Assembly: GCA_034766995.1 (NCBI GenBank)
Contig: CM068313.1
Location: 34,292,496 to 34,356,495, forward strand
Length of the DNA stretch: 64,000 nucleotides
DNA from: Acanthacorydalis orientalis
Lineage: Eukaryota > Arthropoda > Insecta > Megaloptera > Corydalidae
Reading direction: 5' to 3'
Of the stretch, positions 26,203 through 39,419 are shown one piece after another. A program made the translations under genes and the position numbers. Each line of letters opens with the position of its first letter. Position 1 is the first letter of the stretch. The notes beneath the pieces are model-generated. The model saw only the letters and a program-made list of their open reading frames with translations, was not told where the DNA came from and ran no database searches.

Positions 26203-27030
26203 ACAATTAATATCAAATTTCATAAAAAACACTATTACCAAATTAATTATTAAATACATACATTTTACTATTATTTAGTTATTGGCGAACTTTCAGGTAA
26301 AAAAATGTTCATTTTCAGATTTTTTATCGAAAGATATACAATTATTACACAATTTTTAAATTATAAATACTTTTCTACAAATATTATTTGATATACTGAC
26401 TTAAGTTAATACAAACCAAAGAGTAATTTATAAAATCAATTCATTTACCTCCAAAAATGTTATTTGAGATTGTTATTGCGCCATTTATGACAAATAATAT
26501 AATTTATTACTTATATCTAATTAATTGATGTTAACTGACAAGTTAAATATTAAAATTAAATCATTATCTGAAAATGGCAGGCATATATGGCATTAAACCA
26601 TCTATTAATACGTTTTATACAAATATTGATCTAGGTGATAACAATCTAGAAAATGGGTATAAGATATTTAGGATTTAAAATAAATATCTCAATAAGTACA
26701 CTTTCAACTGAATTATTTTAAAGGTACGCAAATTTATTTAAGTAAAACAAATATTTTAGATTTGCACAGATTTATATAAATGAAAATATACGTGCTTGTA
26801 CTTTGATTATCTACCATCTACCCATTAGATTCGTTATGAATTTTTTTAGCATAATTAAGAGTTGCATTTAACAGAAGACTAACAAAAAGTATATTAAAAA
26901 TTCTTTCAACTATTTCCTTATCACATATTTTTTTTACTTACTTGTACCTTTAACATTTTTTGGTAACTATTATTGAGGTGTAAAATAGTTTCTATTAGAA
27001 AATAATGAAAATTAATATAAACAAGATTTA

Positions 27031-27066
<36 letters not shown>

Positions 27067-28394
27067 GTACTGTTATTTAGTTTTATTTACTTTAAATTTT
27101 CTTCTTATTAAGCTAAAAGTATAAAAAAATATTCAGAACTTCCAATAAAAAAGTTTTTAAAGATAAATAATAATGATTAAAACTGATAATATTTTTAACA
27201 GAAATTATGTTGGAACATCTAGCAAGTCTTTTCGATTGAATTTGTAATTTTTTATTACATACTTAATGTATTTTACTAGTGTATCCGATATATGCAAGAA
27301 ATTCTATGAAAAAATAAAGATTATTATAGTGGAAATGTTAGCTACAGACTATTGCATTTAAATTGAAAATAAAATCAACAACTATATACTTGTACTATTA
27401 AAAAAAACTATTTTTATAAGATTAACATCTCCTCTCTACAACTCTTAAAATTAATTCATGTTCAAGATTGTTCAATAATGTTTAAATCGATGTGTTGCTC
27501 ACCATAAATAAATACATATTTTAAAATTATTGTGAACATTTATGATCAGAAAAAGGGGGTAAATGAAAATCTATTCATGTAACTGAATTTATACCAAGAA
27601 ACATATTCTAAAATAACTCATTAGGATAATTTATATATAACGTTAATTATCTAAAATAATTCAGATAATAGAAATTACTTTATCAGATATTGGATTCAAA
27701 ATATATAAAAAAAAATTGTTTACATTAATAAATATTATAGTGTATATTTCACAAAATTGAACAATCGTTTCCTCAAATGACTTTTACATTCATTCATAAT
27801 TTGCACATTAATTCTATTCAATAAATAATTATTGATAATTTTGATTGTTGCTTACGTGCATTTCAATAAAGATACTATCATTATCATCATCATCAGCGTA
27901 TTAATGTAGATAAAAGTCTACAGATTTCAAAACAATCAAACAATTATTCAACATTGTCAGGAAAAATTTTTGTCGATTTTAGAACAGTGAAAATTTTATT
28001 TTCGAACGGAAATTTAATCAAAATGGAAAAAATGTTATTAAAAAATCATTTTAAACGATTCATCAATTTGTCTCGTAGAGAAAACAAACCATATAAAAAC
28101 GAATAATATTTCGATAAATTAAAAGTTTCAAGAATATTTTCAAATAATGAAAGGGTAAATCTTTTATTTTATTTATCCTACAAAATATTCTAATAGATGA
28201 CAAATATTTTAATCTTTCATAGTTTCAATTTTTTCAACCGTTTAATTATTAATTATTTTATAGTAATTTTTTAGAATTTATAAATATATATATATACATA
28301 CTGTTAAAGATTTTTAATATTGAAATATAACCATCTATGCTGTATATTCACATTAATGACGGTTATGTATCTGTAATGCAACTAAACTAATTAT
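26203..28394. other. AT-rich non-coding block
   Basis: It holds a (TA)n tract at 27031-27066 and the foldback arm fragment at 27815. Nothing else was supported. Confidence 0.55.
27815..27895 (+). mobile_element. Foldback repeat, solo left-arm fragment
   Basis: The sequence TTCAATAAATAATTATTGAT, then TTTTGATTGTTGCTTACGTG and ACTATCATTATC follows the left arm of the copies at 21404 and 23306. The right arm is absent. Confidence 0.5.
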
Positions 28395-28520
28395 AATGAT
28401 ACAACGCGTGTGTTTGTGGCTTCAGTTTGATGCTCAGCACTGGCAATTCACAACTGATGTACTACCGGTACCACATATTAATTTAAAACGTGGCAGACAT
28501 ATTTGACATATGATAAGATT
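28395..28520. other. Short GC-richer islet
   Basis: It contains TACAACGCGTGTGTTTGTGG and GTACTACCGGTACC (core GGTACC). No frame was supported. Confidence 0.25.
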
Positions 28521-29689
28521 ATACCGTTCAAGCTGATATATGTTCATATTAATTAATGCAGATTATCTTAAATTAAGTGTTAATTAAAATAAAATTAGCG
28601 GAATGAGAAATTAACAACTGTTCATATACTACATGAGATTTTTATTAAATACCATTCTTTTAATAGAAAAAAAAACTACTATTTTTATCATAGTTTATTT
28701 TTTAATATACTTGATGAACATGTTTAAATGGTTGTATATAATACACGTAAATATTCACCCATATTATGTTAAAATAAATCGTAGCACTGTACAGACATAT
28801 GTCTTACTGCAAAAAAATTTATTAAAAATGTATAAAATCCAAACCGTCACTGACACATATTGACACATGCGTACATAAATAAAATAAAAGCAGATAAACA
28901 TAATATTAATTGCAAAATAAATAAAAATAAAAAAACATACAGATAAAAATCGTCAAATGTGTATTGGCCTTTTGTGTTTGAACGAATAATGTGGACATTA
29001 AAACAAAAACACATGTAGGCAGGTGATCATACTACAAACATGTCACAGCTTTGAAATCGGAAGTTTTAATTGGAGGAATTTATGATATATTTGATTGTTG
29101 AAATGAACGACAGCATAGGTGTACGCCAATATGTGCTTTTTGCAGGAATTATTCGATGGTGTTTATCATTCAAGTTATGGAAAATATTTCCAACGTTAAC
29201 AACACCACTAAAAATGTGGATTTTTTTAACGAATGCATATTTTATATGGACGGATACGTTTTAACCATATTTCATTATTATCTTTGTGCTCCACTGATTA
29301 TTGTACGTAAATGAATTTTTTATGATTATCAAATGTTTGTAATGCGCAGAATTTAATATGGGATTTAAAAAAAAAACCATTGTATTTTTAAAGATGAATA
29401 ATTATATTTATCAGTGTGTGTTTGTTTGTTTAAAAATTATAATTTATTCTAACACTTCCTATTTTTTTCCACAGAATAAAATTGTGCTCATTTCGATAAT
29501 TGATTTCAAAATAAATTAAATTATTTTTCAGTAATTAAAGTAGTTATCTACTAATAATAATACTGCGACGCTATCGAAAAATAACTAATCAATAACACGT
29601 CCGTCAATAGTGTGTAAATAATTAAAGTATATAAATATTGGCAAACAAATTAAACGAACATATAAAAACAGGGGGTAATGTTGTTTCAT

Positions 29690-29940
29690 CAGTCAGTGTT
29701 GGCTAATATCATTAAGTATAAAAAACGTTTCAAATCAAAACCCATGCCAGATGAGTTAAATGATTGAATGGCTGTACGGCCATTACGTACATAATTGTGT
29801 TGAAACAAGCCGACCATGTAGTTAATTCTGATGAGTGCGACCCGTTACTAGCTGCCAGTCCTGATATCGATTCCAGCCTGTATCGTAATTACTTTGTCGA
29901 ACGTGGTACTATGTGCATTAGGGCATTAACGTAACTAACG
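29690..29940. other. GC-richer islet
   Basis: It includes AATGGCTGTACGGCCATTAC, a near-palindrome, and CCCGTTACTAGCTGCCAG. No frame was supported. Confidence 0.3.
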
Positions 29941-31080
29941 TGCATTGCAATTATCATGGTTTTAAAAATGATTTAATCGTTATAATAAATATAATTAAAC
30001 GTTCAGTCGGCGAAAAAAATTTAATATTAACGAATGGTGACACAAGGCATTCTAAACAAATTACTACAAAAAACTATTTACTATTTGAAACAGATACATT
30101 AATAAACAAAACACTCATACTGATCTAATTTCTATATTACCGTCGCAACAATATGTCACAAATAAAAATAGAGAACGATTTCAGAATGCTTGTCAAAAAA
30201 TTAAAAATAATTTTAAATATTTTGAAGGTTAAATTTTTATTCCTTTTAATAAACATTTATATATATATATTCATATTTTATAGTGAAATCTTTCAATCGA
30301 AATGGTTTACAAGCTTATGGAATGAAAATTTTTAATTAATTTAACAATTATTTTGTAATCTATTAAAAATGATTGTATGAAATATGACATTATATATATA
30401 TATACTATTATATATGTGCCTGTAAATGATTATAATTATTTTTGACAATTCATTGAAATACAGAATTTAATAATTCCTTAGTTCATTACAAATAATTTGG
30501 TAACATAAAACTAAAGTTATTGGTAAAAATTAGATACTTGACAACAAAATAACTAAATTGAGAAAAATGTGTCATAGCTTTTTAAGTTGAACAAGTATTT
30601 TGTATTATATATTTAGATTTAAAACCTGTCTATTTTGTTTTAGTGACATATAATGTATGTTTTAAAAAAAGATATTTATGTATACGCGTAAATCACGAAT
30701 TTTCTATTTAATACATTATTTCTTATTGAAACTGCATATTTCATGAAACATTTTGAATAGAAGTAAATGATCCTTGCTTTTAAAAAGTCTTTTACAAAAC
30801 ATATCTATTATACACATTCATGACCGTGATAATTTTTTTCTTTTATCAAATGTTTGTTTTTATTTTGAACATCAGAGTTTAAATATTGGGCGTGACTATT
30901 TTTGAAACTTGTCACCATGATTTTTTTTAAATGTCGATTTTTTTTATTATATCTAATTAGTGAAAATTTGTTTAAAACTGAATAATCAAATAATTAAATT
31001 GCTAAATATATTTCCGTCTCAAATGAAATTACTAAATTGTAAAACGACATTTTACCTTTATATATATATATATATATATA
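29941..31080. other. AT-rich non-coding block
   Basis: Two adjacent plus frames of 60-62 codons (29940-30335) are not recognised and have filler-like composition. It ends at the pogo-like MITE. Confidence 0.5.
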
Positions 31081-31432
31081 CAGTAAACCCCTGTATAACG
31101 CGAGTTCCTACAACGCGCTAAAGATATTGCGACGACTTTATTTTTATATAACGCAATTCTCGTACAACGCGCTATATAATAAAATTCGGGAATTCCCCGT
31201 TTACTTTAGTCGAGCATAGCGTAGCTTGTTATCTCCATCGCTACCGGTTTCTCCTTTCCGTAATTGTTTTGTTTTTTTGTCACAATAGGTAATACATAGA
31301 AAAAATTTGACATGACAGTAATCATCCCAAACATTTTATTTATATTATTCGTGTTATAAGAGGACAATTCTCGTCTTCCTATAACGCGTTTTCATACAAC
31401 GCGTAACGTGTTAACCGTATTATACGGGAATG
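31081..31432 (+). mobile_element. pogo/Tc1-like MITE, copy 1
   Basis: The left end CAGTAAACCCCTGTATAACG and the reverse complement of the right end, CATTCCCGTATAATACGG, form an imperfect inverted terminal repeat next to TA. The interior repeats the word AACGCG or ACAACGCG several times near both ends. CAGT-starting termini with TATAACGCG are typical of pogo/Tigger-type elements. There is no transposase frame. A perfect palindrome GGGAATTCCC lies at 31188-31197. Confidence 0.68.
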
Positions 31433-31948
31433 TATATATGTTATATAATTACTAATTAAAAATGAATATTTTGAAATACCTGTTGCGAACAGAATGCTAA
31501 CTATCGATATCACAACGCTTGTAGAATTTAAGAACGTGTCTAAAAGATAAAAAGAATGACATACGTCAAATTGTTATTTTTATTTAGGAACACTTTTTTT
31601 ATCTGTTGACACGCCACTGAATAAATAACATTTTTTCCTAACTCTGTGACAATTTCGAAAAAAACAGCGTTATGATTGGTTTTAAACGAAAACGTTTTAG
31701 ATAAAACAAACAATCGTTCATTCGATTGAAAATGTGACAATTCCGTAACGTATAAGTAGTAATGCCAACAAAACGTGGCCGAAAAACTCAACTCATGATC
31801 GAAAATGGTATGAGTACGTGTACAGTGGTGGGTCGTTAATAGGTTATGTGAAATGTATTATTTGTTTTATTTTCCGTTTCGGCTCGCACAATCTCACGCA
31901 CACATTCTTGCACGGATTTATAAACACATTTTGTACACTTATATGTTT

Positions 31949-31949
<1 letters not shown>

Positions 31950-31985
<36 letters not shown>
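31950..31985. repeat. (TA)n microsatellite
   Basis: TA tract of about 35 bp. Confidence 0.93.
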
Positions 31986-31989
<4 letters not shown>

Positions 31990-32300
31990 TTTGTAGATAA
32001 TTTTTTACTGCTATTTAATAAGTAAGATAACATTTGTAAATTAACTTAATTTCAATACACATAAAATACTTAAATACAACAGATAATGAGTGTGTATGTG
32101 TGTGTGTGTATATATATATATACAATTTGAATACTTAAGATCTTTTTATTTATTTATGAATTATTTTGAATATAAATAAAAAAAATCTACATTTATTTTT
32201 AGTGTAAACATTAAATAGAATTAAAATAGAAATAAATCAAAAACGTTATGTATTGTTTGAAATAAATTTGAGAAAATTTATATATACATAGACATACCCA

Positions 32301-32304
32301 TTTA

Positions 32305-32345
<41 letters not shown>

Positions 32346-32361
32346 ATGTGTGTGTTTGTGT
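32301..32361. repeat. (TA)n(TG)n compound microsatellite
   Basis: TA about 33 bp, then TG with ATG and TTG interruptions. Confidence 0.92.
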
Positions 32362-32616
32362 ATGCGAATATTAAAAAACGGTAGTGATTTCTTTCCTCTA
32401 AGAGAATTTTTACAAAAATAATAACCGTATGACTCATTATAGTAACTCAAATTTATTTTTTCAAATATTTGTAAAATTTCTGTTATTTAATGTTTACTTT
32501 GTGCCTAACTTTTGATTATTTATTTAAACTCCCGTGAGATTACAATTTCACTAGCATTTAAAACATTTTATTTATTGCTTAACATACATTTGACACACAC
32601 GTAGAGACCTACATAC

Positions 32617-32627
32617 ATATGTATATA

Positions 32628-32664
<37 letters not shown>
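32617..32664. repeat. (TA)n microsatellite
   Basis: TA with two early G/C interruptions. Confidence 0.92.
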
Positions 32665-32668
<4 letters not shown>

Positions 32669-33102
32669 TTAATAGTGACACATAATAATTATAACGTGAA
32701 ATAAATACAAAAATCTTTTTTAATCTTCAAGTGACCAAATACAGTACTTTTAAAAACCTTTCTCCTTTTTAGAGAGCGATACTTTAATGAAAATATTGCA
32801 TTACCAACAAGAACACGAAACACATTTCAGTTTGGGTAAAGGTTCAAAATGAGATAAAACAATTTAGCTACTAAGAGTACACAAAATCTAAAATATTGAA
32901 TAGATTAGGTCCATCAAATTGCGTTATATAATTTCTTTGAAGTATGCAATTCCTATGGAACTAACTAAAAAATAATGAAGACCTAAAATTAAAAAATCAT
33001 GTAATAAATTTATATTATTACCTACATTGAGTTAAAAGTAAGTTCACGGCACATATATTTAAAAACTTTTCAATCTAGAATACTTTATCAATGTGTACAA
33101 CT

Positions 33103-33103
<1 letters not shown>

Positions 33104-33164
<61 letters not shown>

Positions 33165-33167
33165 TAT
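33104..33167. repeat. (TA)n microsatellite
   Basis: About 60 bp of TA with one CA near the right end. Confidence 0.95.
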
Positions 33168-33349
33168 GATTCAGGTCCGGATTAAATTTATTATGGTTCC
33201 TTAGCTGTAACTTTTAGGAGATTGTGAGTTTACTGAAGATACATTAACTTTAATAAATTTCCTTTCTTGCAACAGTGAATATGAACATGTTTTCAATTGT
33301 TAAAAAAATGTCGTATTTGGTATTGATCGTAATATATAAGATAATATAT

Positions 33350-34060
33350 ATTCAACTTAGGCTTCAACACGAAAGTATTAACCGTTTGAGTGCCAGACGG
33401 CGCGATCGCGCTTCTGTTATTCAGTGGTTAAAAGTGCCAGCTCATCGGTCTGAAGAATCGAACTGACTGCACGCTCGGATTTTGTCGATGCATGTCTTTA
33501 TTGTTACCGTTCATCGAGATGTAGTTAACATTTTGTTATCGTTAACTATGAACCACTTAAAAGTATATAAATAAAAACTAAAAATAATCAGGTAGGAATA
33601 ACATCAAAAATTAATACTACTATATGAAGTATATATGTATACACACACCTTTTATATCAGCAATAAAAATTCTTAAAAATGATATTTGGAAAATTATACG
33701 TACAACTTATCACTACTTCTATTCACAGAAATGCCACAATTGCAATAAATTCACTGAGACAATAATTACTGCTTATAAGTAGAAAAATAGCGCAATCATG
33801 CGAAAAATGCAATTAGCATTTTTCTACATGGAATTAGAGTAGCGCGATCGCGACGTTTGGAATTTTTCAATCGGATTTTTGCAAAGGCACATGGTACTCA
33901 AACGGTTAAAAAAACGCAAAAATAAAAAAAAATTCATGTTATCCACCATTTAGTATTTTAGTTCAATTGTATTTTATTACTGAATTGAACTAAAATAACA
34001 TGACTTTTCTTAAGCCCTGAGCTCCCTTTAATACTTCTATGTGGAAGCTTAAATTGAATC
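33350..34060 (+). mobile_element. Palindromic TA-associated MITE, copy 3, split by a piggyBac MITE
   Basis: The left terminus ATTCAACTTAGGCTTCAACA is at 33350. The element resumes at 33906 with TTAAAAAAACGCAAAAAT, carries the palindromic core ATTTAGTATTTTAGTTCAAT, and ends with TGTGGAAGCTTAAATTGAAT at 34060. Right and left ends are inverted copies of each other. The 524-bp piggyBac MITE interrupts it exactly at a TTAA. The uninterrupted order is seen in the copy at 11990-12203. Without the insertion the element is about 185 bp. (TA)n tracts flank both sides. Confidence 0.75.
33382..33905. mobile_element. piggyBac-type non-autonomous element (MITE) with TTAA target duplication
   Basis: A 524-bp segment is bounded by TTAA on both sides (33378-33381 and 33906-33909). 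It starts CCGTTTGAGTGCCAG and ends GGTACTCAAACGG, an inverted terminal repeat of about 13 bp with one mismatch (GTG against GTA). A second, subterminal inverted pair is the near-palindromic GCGCGATCGCG at 33400-33411 and 33842-33852. TTAA targets and CC-starting termini are the hallmark of the piggyBac superfamily. No transposase frame is present inside, so the element would depend on a transposase supplied elsewhere. It sits inside a copy of the palindromic MITE family. Confidence 0.82.
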
Positions 34061-34329
34061 ATATATATATATATATATTGTACTCATGACAAAAAACTGT
34101 CAAAAGTATATTTAATAACAGAACCTATATCAAAACATTTTAGCGAAATATAATCTTTTAAAATGTTATTTTTGCGATATATTCGCCAGTGTATATATGA
34201 ATGAAAATCATTCGAGGATAGACTATGGAACATTTTAATAACAAAATTGCCAGTTTCGAAACTAAATAATTGTTCTTTATTTAATGATGCAGTATAGCTT
34301 TAAAAAATTAACATAGACACATTCGGATT

Positions 34330-34700
34330 CAGCAATAGCAGACGCCACTGATTCGGTTGATGTTCAGTGATTGCGATGGTGTGGTGATACGTGGTGATAT
34401 TTTGAGGGTGTGCGCCAGTATGAGGTGTGGAGGACATTTGACATGAATTTCTGACCGTGCGGCAATGCTTCGTTTTCAATTTCAACGTTTCGTCATGCGG
34501 AAAACTGGCGGCGGCCGTTGTTGCTGGTGCTGCCACCACGCGATGGCGCTGTATCAGTATGCACCGTGCCCGCTCGGTAATTCAGGCCGCGCCGCTGCAC
34601 ACCAACCAACCGTCACTGTCGGTAATAGCGGTCGTCGCTGTGATTGTTTGTTATGCGGACGAATGGATTTGGAGGTTACGTTGACAAATGAATGTTGACT
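34330..34700. promoter_or_regulatory. CpG-rich islet (candidate promoter or enhancer)
   Basis: One of the most GC-rich stretches of the window, with AACTGGCGGCGGCCGTTG, CCACCACGCGATGGCGCTG and AGGCCGCGCCGCTGC. Open frames of 75-79 codons exist on both strands at once, which is what a GC-rich non-coding block gives by chance; none resembles a known protein. A first exon or enhancer is possible. Confidence 0.4.
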
Positions 34701-34987
34701 GTTGATTTAATTTTTTTCGGCAACCACCCCATTTAGTAAATTATATGAAAGAAGGAAGCGAATGTTACAATGATAAAACGTTCATAATACGTTTTATTTG
34801 GTGAACGCAGACTTGAATAATAGATTAAAACTCCGATTAAATATTTCAGAGGACCGTTAAAAGAAAAACACAGGTGCTCTGAATAAATATCAAACTGTAT
34901 TTCACGCTTCATTGTTTCGAAACGAAACGTACATGAACAGTTTCTAGTAATTTGAATAAATTGTATTTCCTTACATATACAGACCTT

Positions 34988-34991
<4 letters not shown>

Positions 34992-35058
<67 letters not shown>
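34992..35058. repeat. (TA)n(GA)n compound microsatellite
   Basis: About 30 bp of TA then about 33 bp of GA ending GGGAGG. Confidence 0.95.
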
Positions 35059-35060
<2 letters not shown>

Positions 35061-35428
35061 TGGGGTTATACTTCCAACAAACGAAAATACTTTAAAACAA
35101 TTTCTAAGTGATTTATTGACAAAAATCAATAAGAGCCAATAAATTATTGACAACCTATAAATATTCTTAAAAATTGAAAATAGATTTTCTAAAATATATT
35201 TATTCAGAACTGAATTTTGAAATCTATTTATATAATAAAATTAAAAAATCCAAATATTTCTTTTATTATATAACTAAACATTATACGATTCTCATTTGGC
35301 AATCAGATTTATTGAATTTTTACATGAAGTAATGATGTATGATTGTTTTGATTTTGTATTTATTAAGTTACTACTAATTAATGTAACTTGAATAAAACAA
35401 TTAATAAAAATCATTGTTTCATCGTCAT

Positions 35429-35429
<1 letters not shown>

Positions 35430-35477
<48 letters not shown>
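35430..35477. repeat. (TA)n microsatellite
   Basis: A pure TA tract of about 47 bp. Confidence 0.95.
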
Positions 35478-35481
<4 letters not shown>

Positions 35482-35524
35482 ACATATACACGTGGAGTGC
35501 ATGTTTTAAAATAGAAAAAGAACA

Positions 35525-35800
35525 TTAACTGCGGTCATTCGTCTGTTGAATATATTTAAGTGAAAAATGAAGAGACGGCGATATCTGCTCACCAATCCAC
35601 ACCACGATATCGTTTATTCCCCCGCTAAAATGAAATCCACTTTAAGTGTTACTGAGCATTGGAAATCATTAGGGTTCTGTTGTATGCATTACACATACAT
35701 GAACAATTAAAGTGAGGACAGAATTTTAATCGAGTCGATTCTCGGTCATGGCAATGTGAGATTCAGTCTCAGATATCGTTGGTTCAGTGGACCGTAAACA
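35525..35800. other. GC-richer islet
   Basis: It contains AGAGACGGCGATATCTGC, ATTCCCCCGCTAAAATG and CAGATATCGTTGG. No convincing frame. Confidence 0.3.
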
Positions 35801-36018
35801 CGGGTATAATTTATATACCAATTGCTTGTTTTAAATTTATTTGAGATATTTAAATAAAGGTCACAATGCAGATAGGTACCATTTTCCTTTTTACAGGCTG
35901 TTGAAACAAATTAAATTTTCAACCTATGTTAAGTTTATATTTTTTTCAGTGTTCTTTTATTTAAGCAATGAATATAGATACGTACTTTGTTGTATACTTG
36001 TATATTTTTATTTTCTTA

Positions 36019-36038
36019 CTATATATATATATACATAC

Positions 36039-36078
<40 letters not shown>
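36019..36078. repeat. (TA)n microsatellite
   Basis: TA with one ACATACATT interruption. Confidence 0.93.
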
Positions 36079-36081
<3 letters not shown>

Positions 36082-36537
36082 TTATGCGTGACTAGTTATT
36101 GATGAAATTTTTATAATATCATAACATAAACATCCGAATAAATTAAGAACATTTTTGTAAATGGCTGGTTATCATTGATTATTTTAAAACAATCTTATAA
36201 AGATTTAAGCTTTTGATGTAATTGTCATAAAATATTTTATTTACTTTTGTAGGTTAATAACAAAATTTAAACGATAGATACAAAACTTAGCTATTCTATT
36301 ACATTTTCATTATAATTCACTAATTATACTTTACTATTTCTGTATGTTTATTTATTTCTTTCATTCTATTCTTAAACTATATTTTAATTTCTAGCTTTTT
36401 GAAGCAATGCTTTTAAAATTTTACTAAATTCACCACAGGCACTGATTTCATAAATTGATTGATGCTAGTCTGATGGATGTTGGGAAATAAGCTTTCTGTT
36501 GATAGTTCGAACCCTTAACAATCTTTTAGTATATGAA

Positions 36538-36600
36538 TATATATATATATATACATATATACACATATACATACATATATATATATATATATATACATAC
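36538..36600. repeat. (TA)n/(CATA)n microsatellite
   Basis: TA with several CATA and CACATA steps. Confidence 0.92.
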
Positions 36601-36716
36601 ATGACAAATATTTTTTAAATAGTTTTTCTACTGTCGAATAGAATAACAATTTTTTTTGAATAGAATTCATATAAAATTGATTAGTATTTTACTTTAAGTA
36701 TGATCGATACACGCTT

Positions 36717-36718
<2 letters not shown>

Positions 36719-36754
<36 letters not shown>
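36719..36754. repeat. (TA)n microsatellite
   Basis: A pure TA tract of about 35 bp. Confidence 0.93.
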
Positions 36755-36759
<5 letters not shown>

Positions 36760-36986
36760 CCAGAAATTACCACATATTATTTTCATATGACAGAAATATT
36801 GTAAATTAACCGCAAGTATTACAAACCATACAATTTACCATATAGAGTTCTATACGAAGAAAGAAAAAAATACTATAAAATGTGAATAAGCACATGGTAA
36901 TATATATACAAATGAGAAAAAAATTTCTAAAGATGTGAATTGTCAACAATTAATATATTAAGATAAATAACTAGGAGTAACAGTTC

Positions 36987-37308
<322 letters not shown>

Positions 37309-37989
37309 GCCTACATATCCTATGCGCTATATTGTGTGTGCTCACAAATCCAGAAACATTACGGTTTTAATTAAGAAAAATATGAATTCGTTGTAAGAAA
37401 TTCTTATTTGCATTTTCATATATTTATATTTATTTTATAGAAAAGTGAACTTTCTTTCTTTAAGTACGTATGCACTAGGGTATGATTTGATATATTTAAT
37501 ATTTAGTGTCAACCTATTCAAATGTATTTTACAATAACATAACATGTCCTATAATTTTTAATTATTATTTATTCCTTAAACAAAATTGATGGAAAAACAT
37601 AATGATATATGTCGAATACTTAATAAATATTTTATTGTTCTACGAATCAATTTTTATTTTCTGTTTGATATATCGTATTTAAAACTAAATTTCAAAGAAA
37701 TATAATTTGAATAAAATATTTTACCTATGTATAATATGTTTTACTTTACTACATTCAAAAATAAAGAAATATAATCATTAAAACTTCGAAAAAAATATCA
37801 TAAATAGCGGAAAATCAAGATCTATTTACAGAATAAACACAAGAAAATTGATATCTATATTTATAAGTATACGCTGTATTTGAGCATTTACTTATATATT
37901 ATACATACACTCGCATACATTTAGTTTGTGTAAATGATTCTTTCTGGCTTTTGATATAATTTACACCCAGACATGAAACTTTATATATA

Positions 37990-38545
37990 TATTATTTACC
38001 CGAGTAAGTTTATTGCGAAGATTAAGTGTTTCATCCCAAGTCGGGAAACAAATCTATGAGTCAGGGACCACGAACGGGTTGATCGTCGACTATACACCCC
38101 AATCGTATACGAATGGCTCACCACTAGCCGTGCATGTAATCACTGCTACTTCCGTTCACACCACACCATCAACGTCGACCACCTTTACGAAAAGACCATT
38201 AATATAATCGAGGCGGACTGTGGCCATCGCTTGGTTTCTGTTATATACGAGAACGGACGATCCTCCTCAGTCAACGAAGGCAAATGCGAATAGCAGCCGC
38301 AGCGGTTGACCTCTAATGGAAATGCAATGAAATTAGCAAAATAATGTCCTTAGTTTAATTGCAATCCTCGGGCAATACAAGTGTATAGCAAAAGCACGGT
38401 GATTGTGGTAACTTCGGACCCTTACTTATATAACTCGCTGCTTTGGCCACTACAACTACAAAGTATGTACTGTACAACATACTACACATGCCCGCGGGTG
38501 ACAAGTGAGGAAATTAGTTTGGAAGAATGGGACAAGACTTTGAAT
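37990..38545. other. GC-rich islet pair
   Basis: Two adjacent mixed-composition blocks (about 37990-38330 and 38390-38545) contain GGGTTGATCGTCGACTATAC, AGGCGGACTGTGGCC and TGCCCGCGGGTGACAAG. Two short plus-strand frames (64 and 62 codons) resemble nothing I know. Confidence 0.33.
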
Positions 38546-38609
38546 GGAAAAAAAGTAATGAAACAGTGAAATTCATTTGACGCGAAGCTTTTCGCAATTC
38601 CATACAGAG

Positions 38610-38614
<5 letters not shown>

Positions 38615-38659
<45 letters not shown>
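38615..38659. repeat. (TA)n microsatellite
   Basis: A pure TA tract of about 45 bp. Confidence 0.95.
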
Positions 38660-38663
<4 letters not shown>

Positions 38664-38887
38664 TACATGAAGAAACACCAAAAACCTACAATAATTTGAA
38701 TTTGCATCCATTCTGTCATTAACAGTAATATCTCATACACATTAAAAAGTCAGACGAAAATAAAAAATACATAATTCTATTAAAGAAAATTTAATTGCCA
38801 ATAAATTTGTTATGAAATCGTTTCTCTGTGTTTTCTGTGTTATTTTTAGAAATATCAAGTTTTCATTTTCTAAAAACACATTTAAAC

Positions 38888-38891
<4 letters not shown>

Positions 38892-38934
<43 letters not shown>
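38892..38934. repeat. (TA)n microsatellite
   Basis: A TA tract of about 42 bp preceded by GTGTG. Confidence 0.95.
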
Positions 38935-38939
<5 letters not shown>

Positions 38940-39419
38940 TGCTATGTGAAAGTTAATCAAAATATTGTTTATTAATGTACAAAAATTAAGGAAAGTCTGA
39001 TATAAATTTTGAGAGAAAATTCTATGTTATTCAAGACAATAGAAATAGGATGTGTTTAGCTGACTAGGCTTTCAGTGCTTTCAATAAATATTTTAGGTAA
39101 ATAATTGTACATTGAGCATGAACTATCAACTGAACTATGATACTAATTGTTGTAATGAGTATAAAATACTCTATTCAGTACTCACAACATGAAACATTTT
39201 TTATATAATAAATGTCGAAATGCATGTGCAAAAAGCATTTTTTTCTAATTCAAAGTCATTAAACTTATTTTCATGATATTGATATAATATTTGTGAGTTT
39301 TTTGTTTCTTTCTAATTACGAATACGTATGATAAAACGTTGATCGAGATGACACACTCGTACGAAATTATTAAGACATGAATATAAATTGTTAAATATAT
39401 GAAAAACAAAACTGTTTAA

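Larger units (their letters stand above)
31433..33103. other. AT-rich non-coding block with microsatellites
   Basis: An 83-codon minus-strand frame (31540-31791) has somewhat balanced composition (NERLFVLSKTFSFKTNHNAV) but matches nothing I know. The rest is (TA)n tracts and filler. Confidence 0.45.

Noticed and set aside
34300..34698. Three overlapping 75-79 codon frames on both strands
   Set aside because: Simultaneous openness on both strands is explained by the GC-rich, stop-poor composition of the islet.
36440..36530. GTTCGAACCC resembling a tRNA T-arm
   Set aside because: The bases on either side do not pair into a T-stem or acceptor stem, and no A or B box of correct spacing was found.
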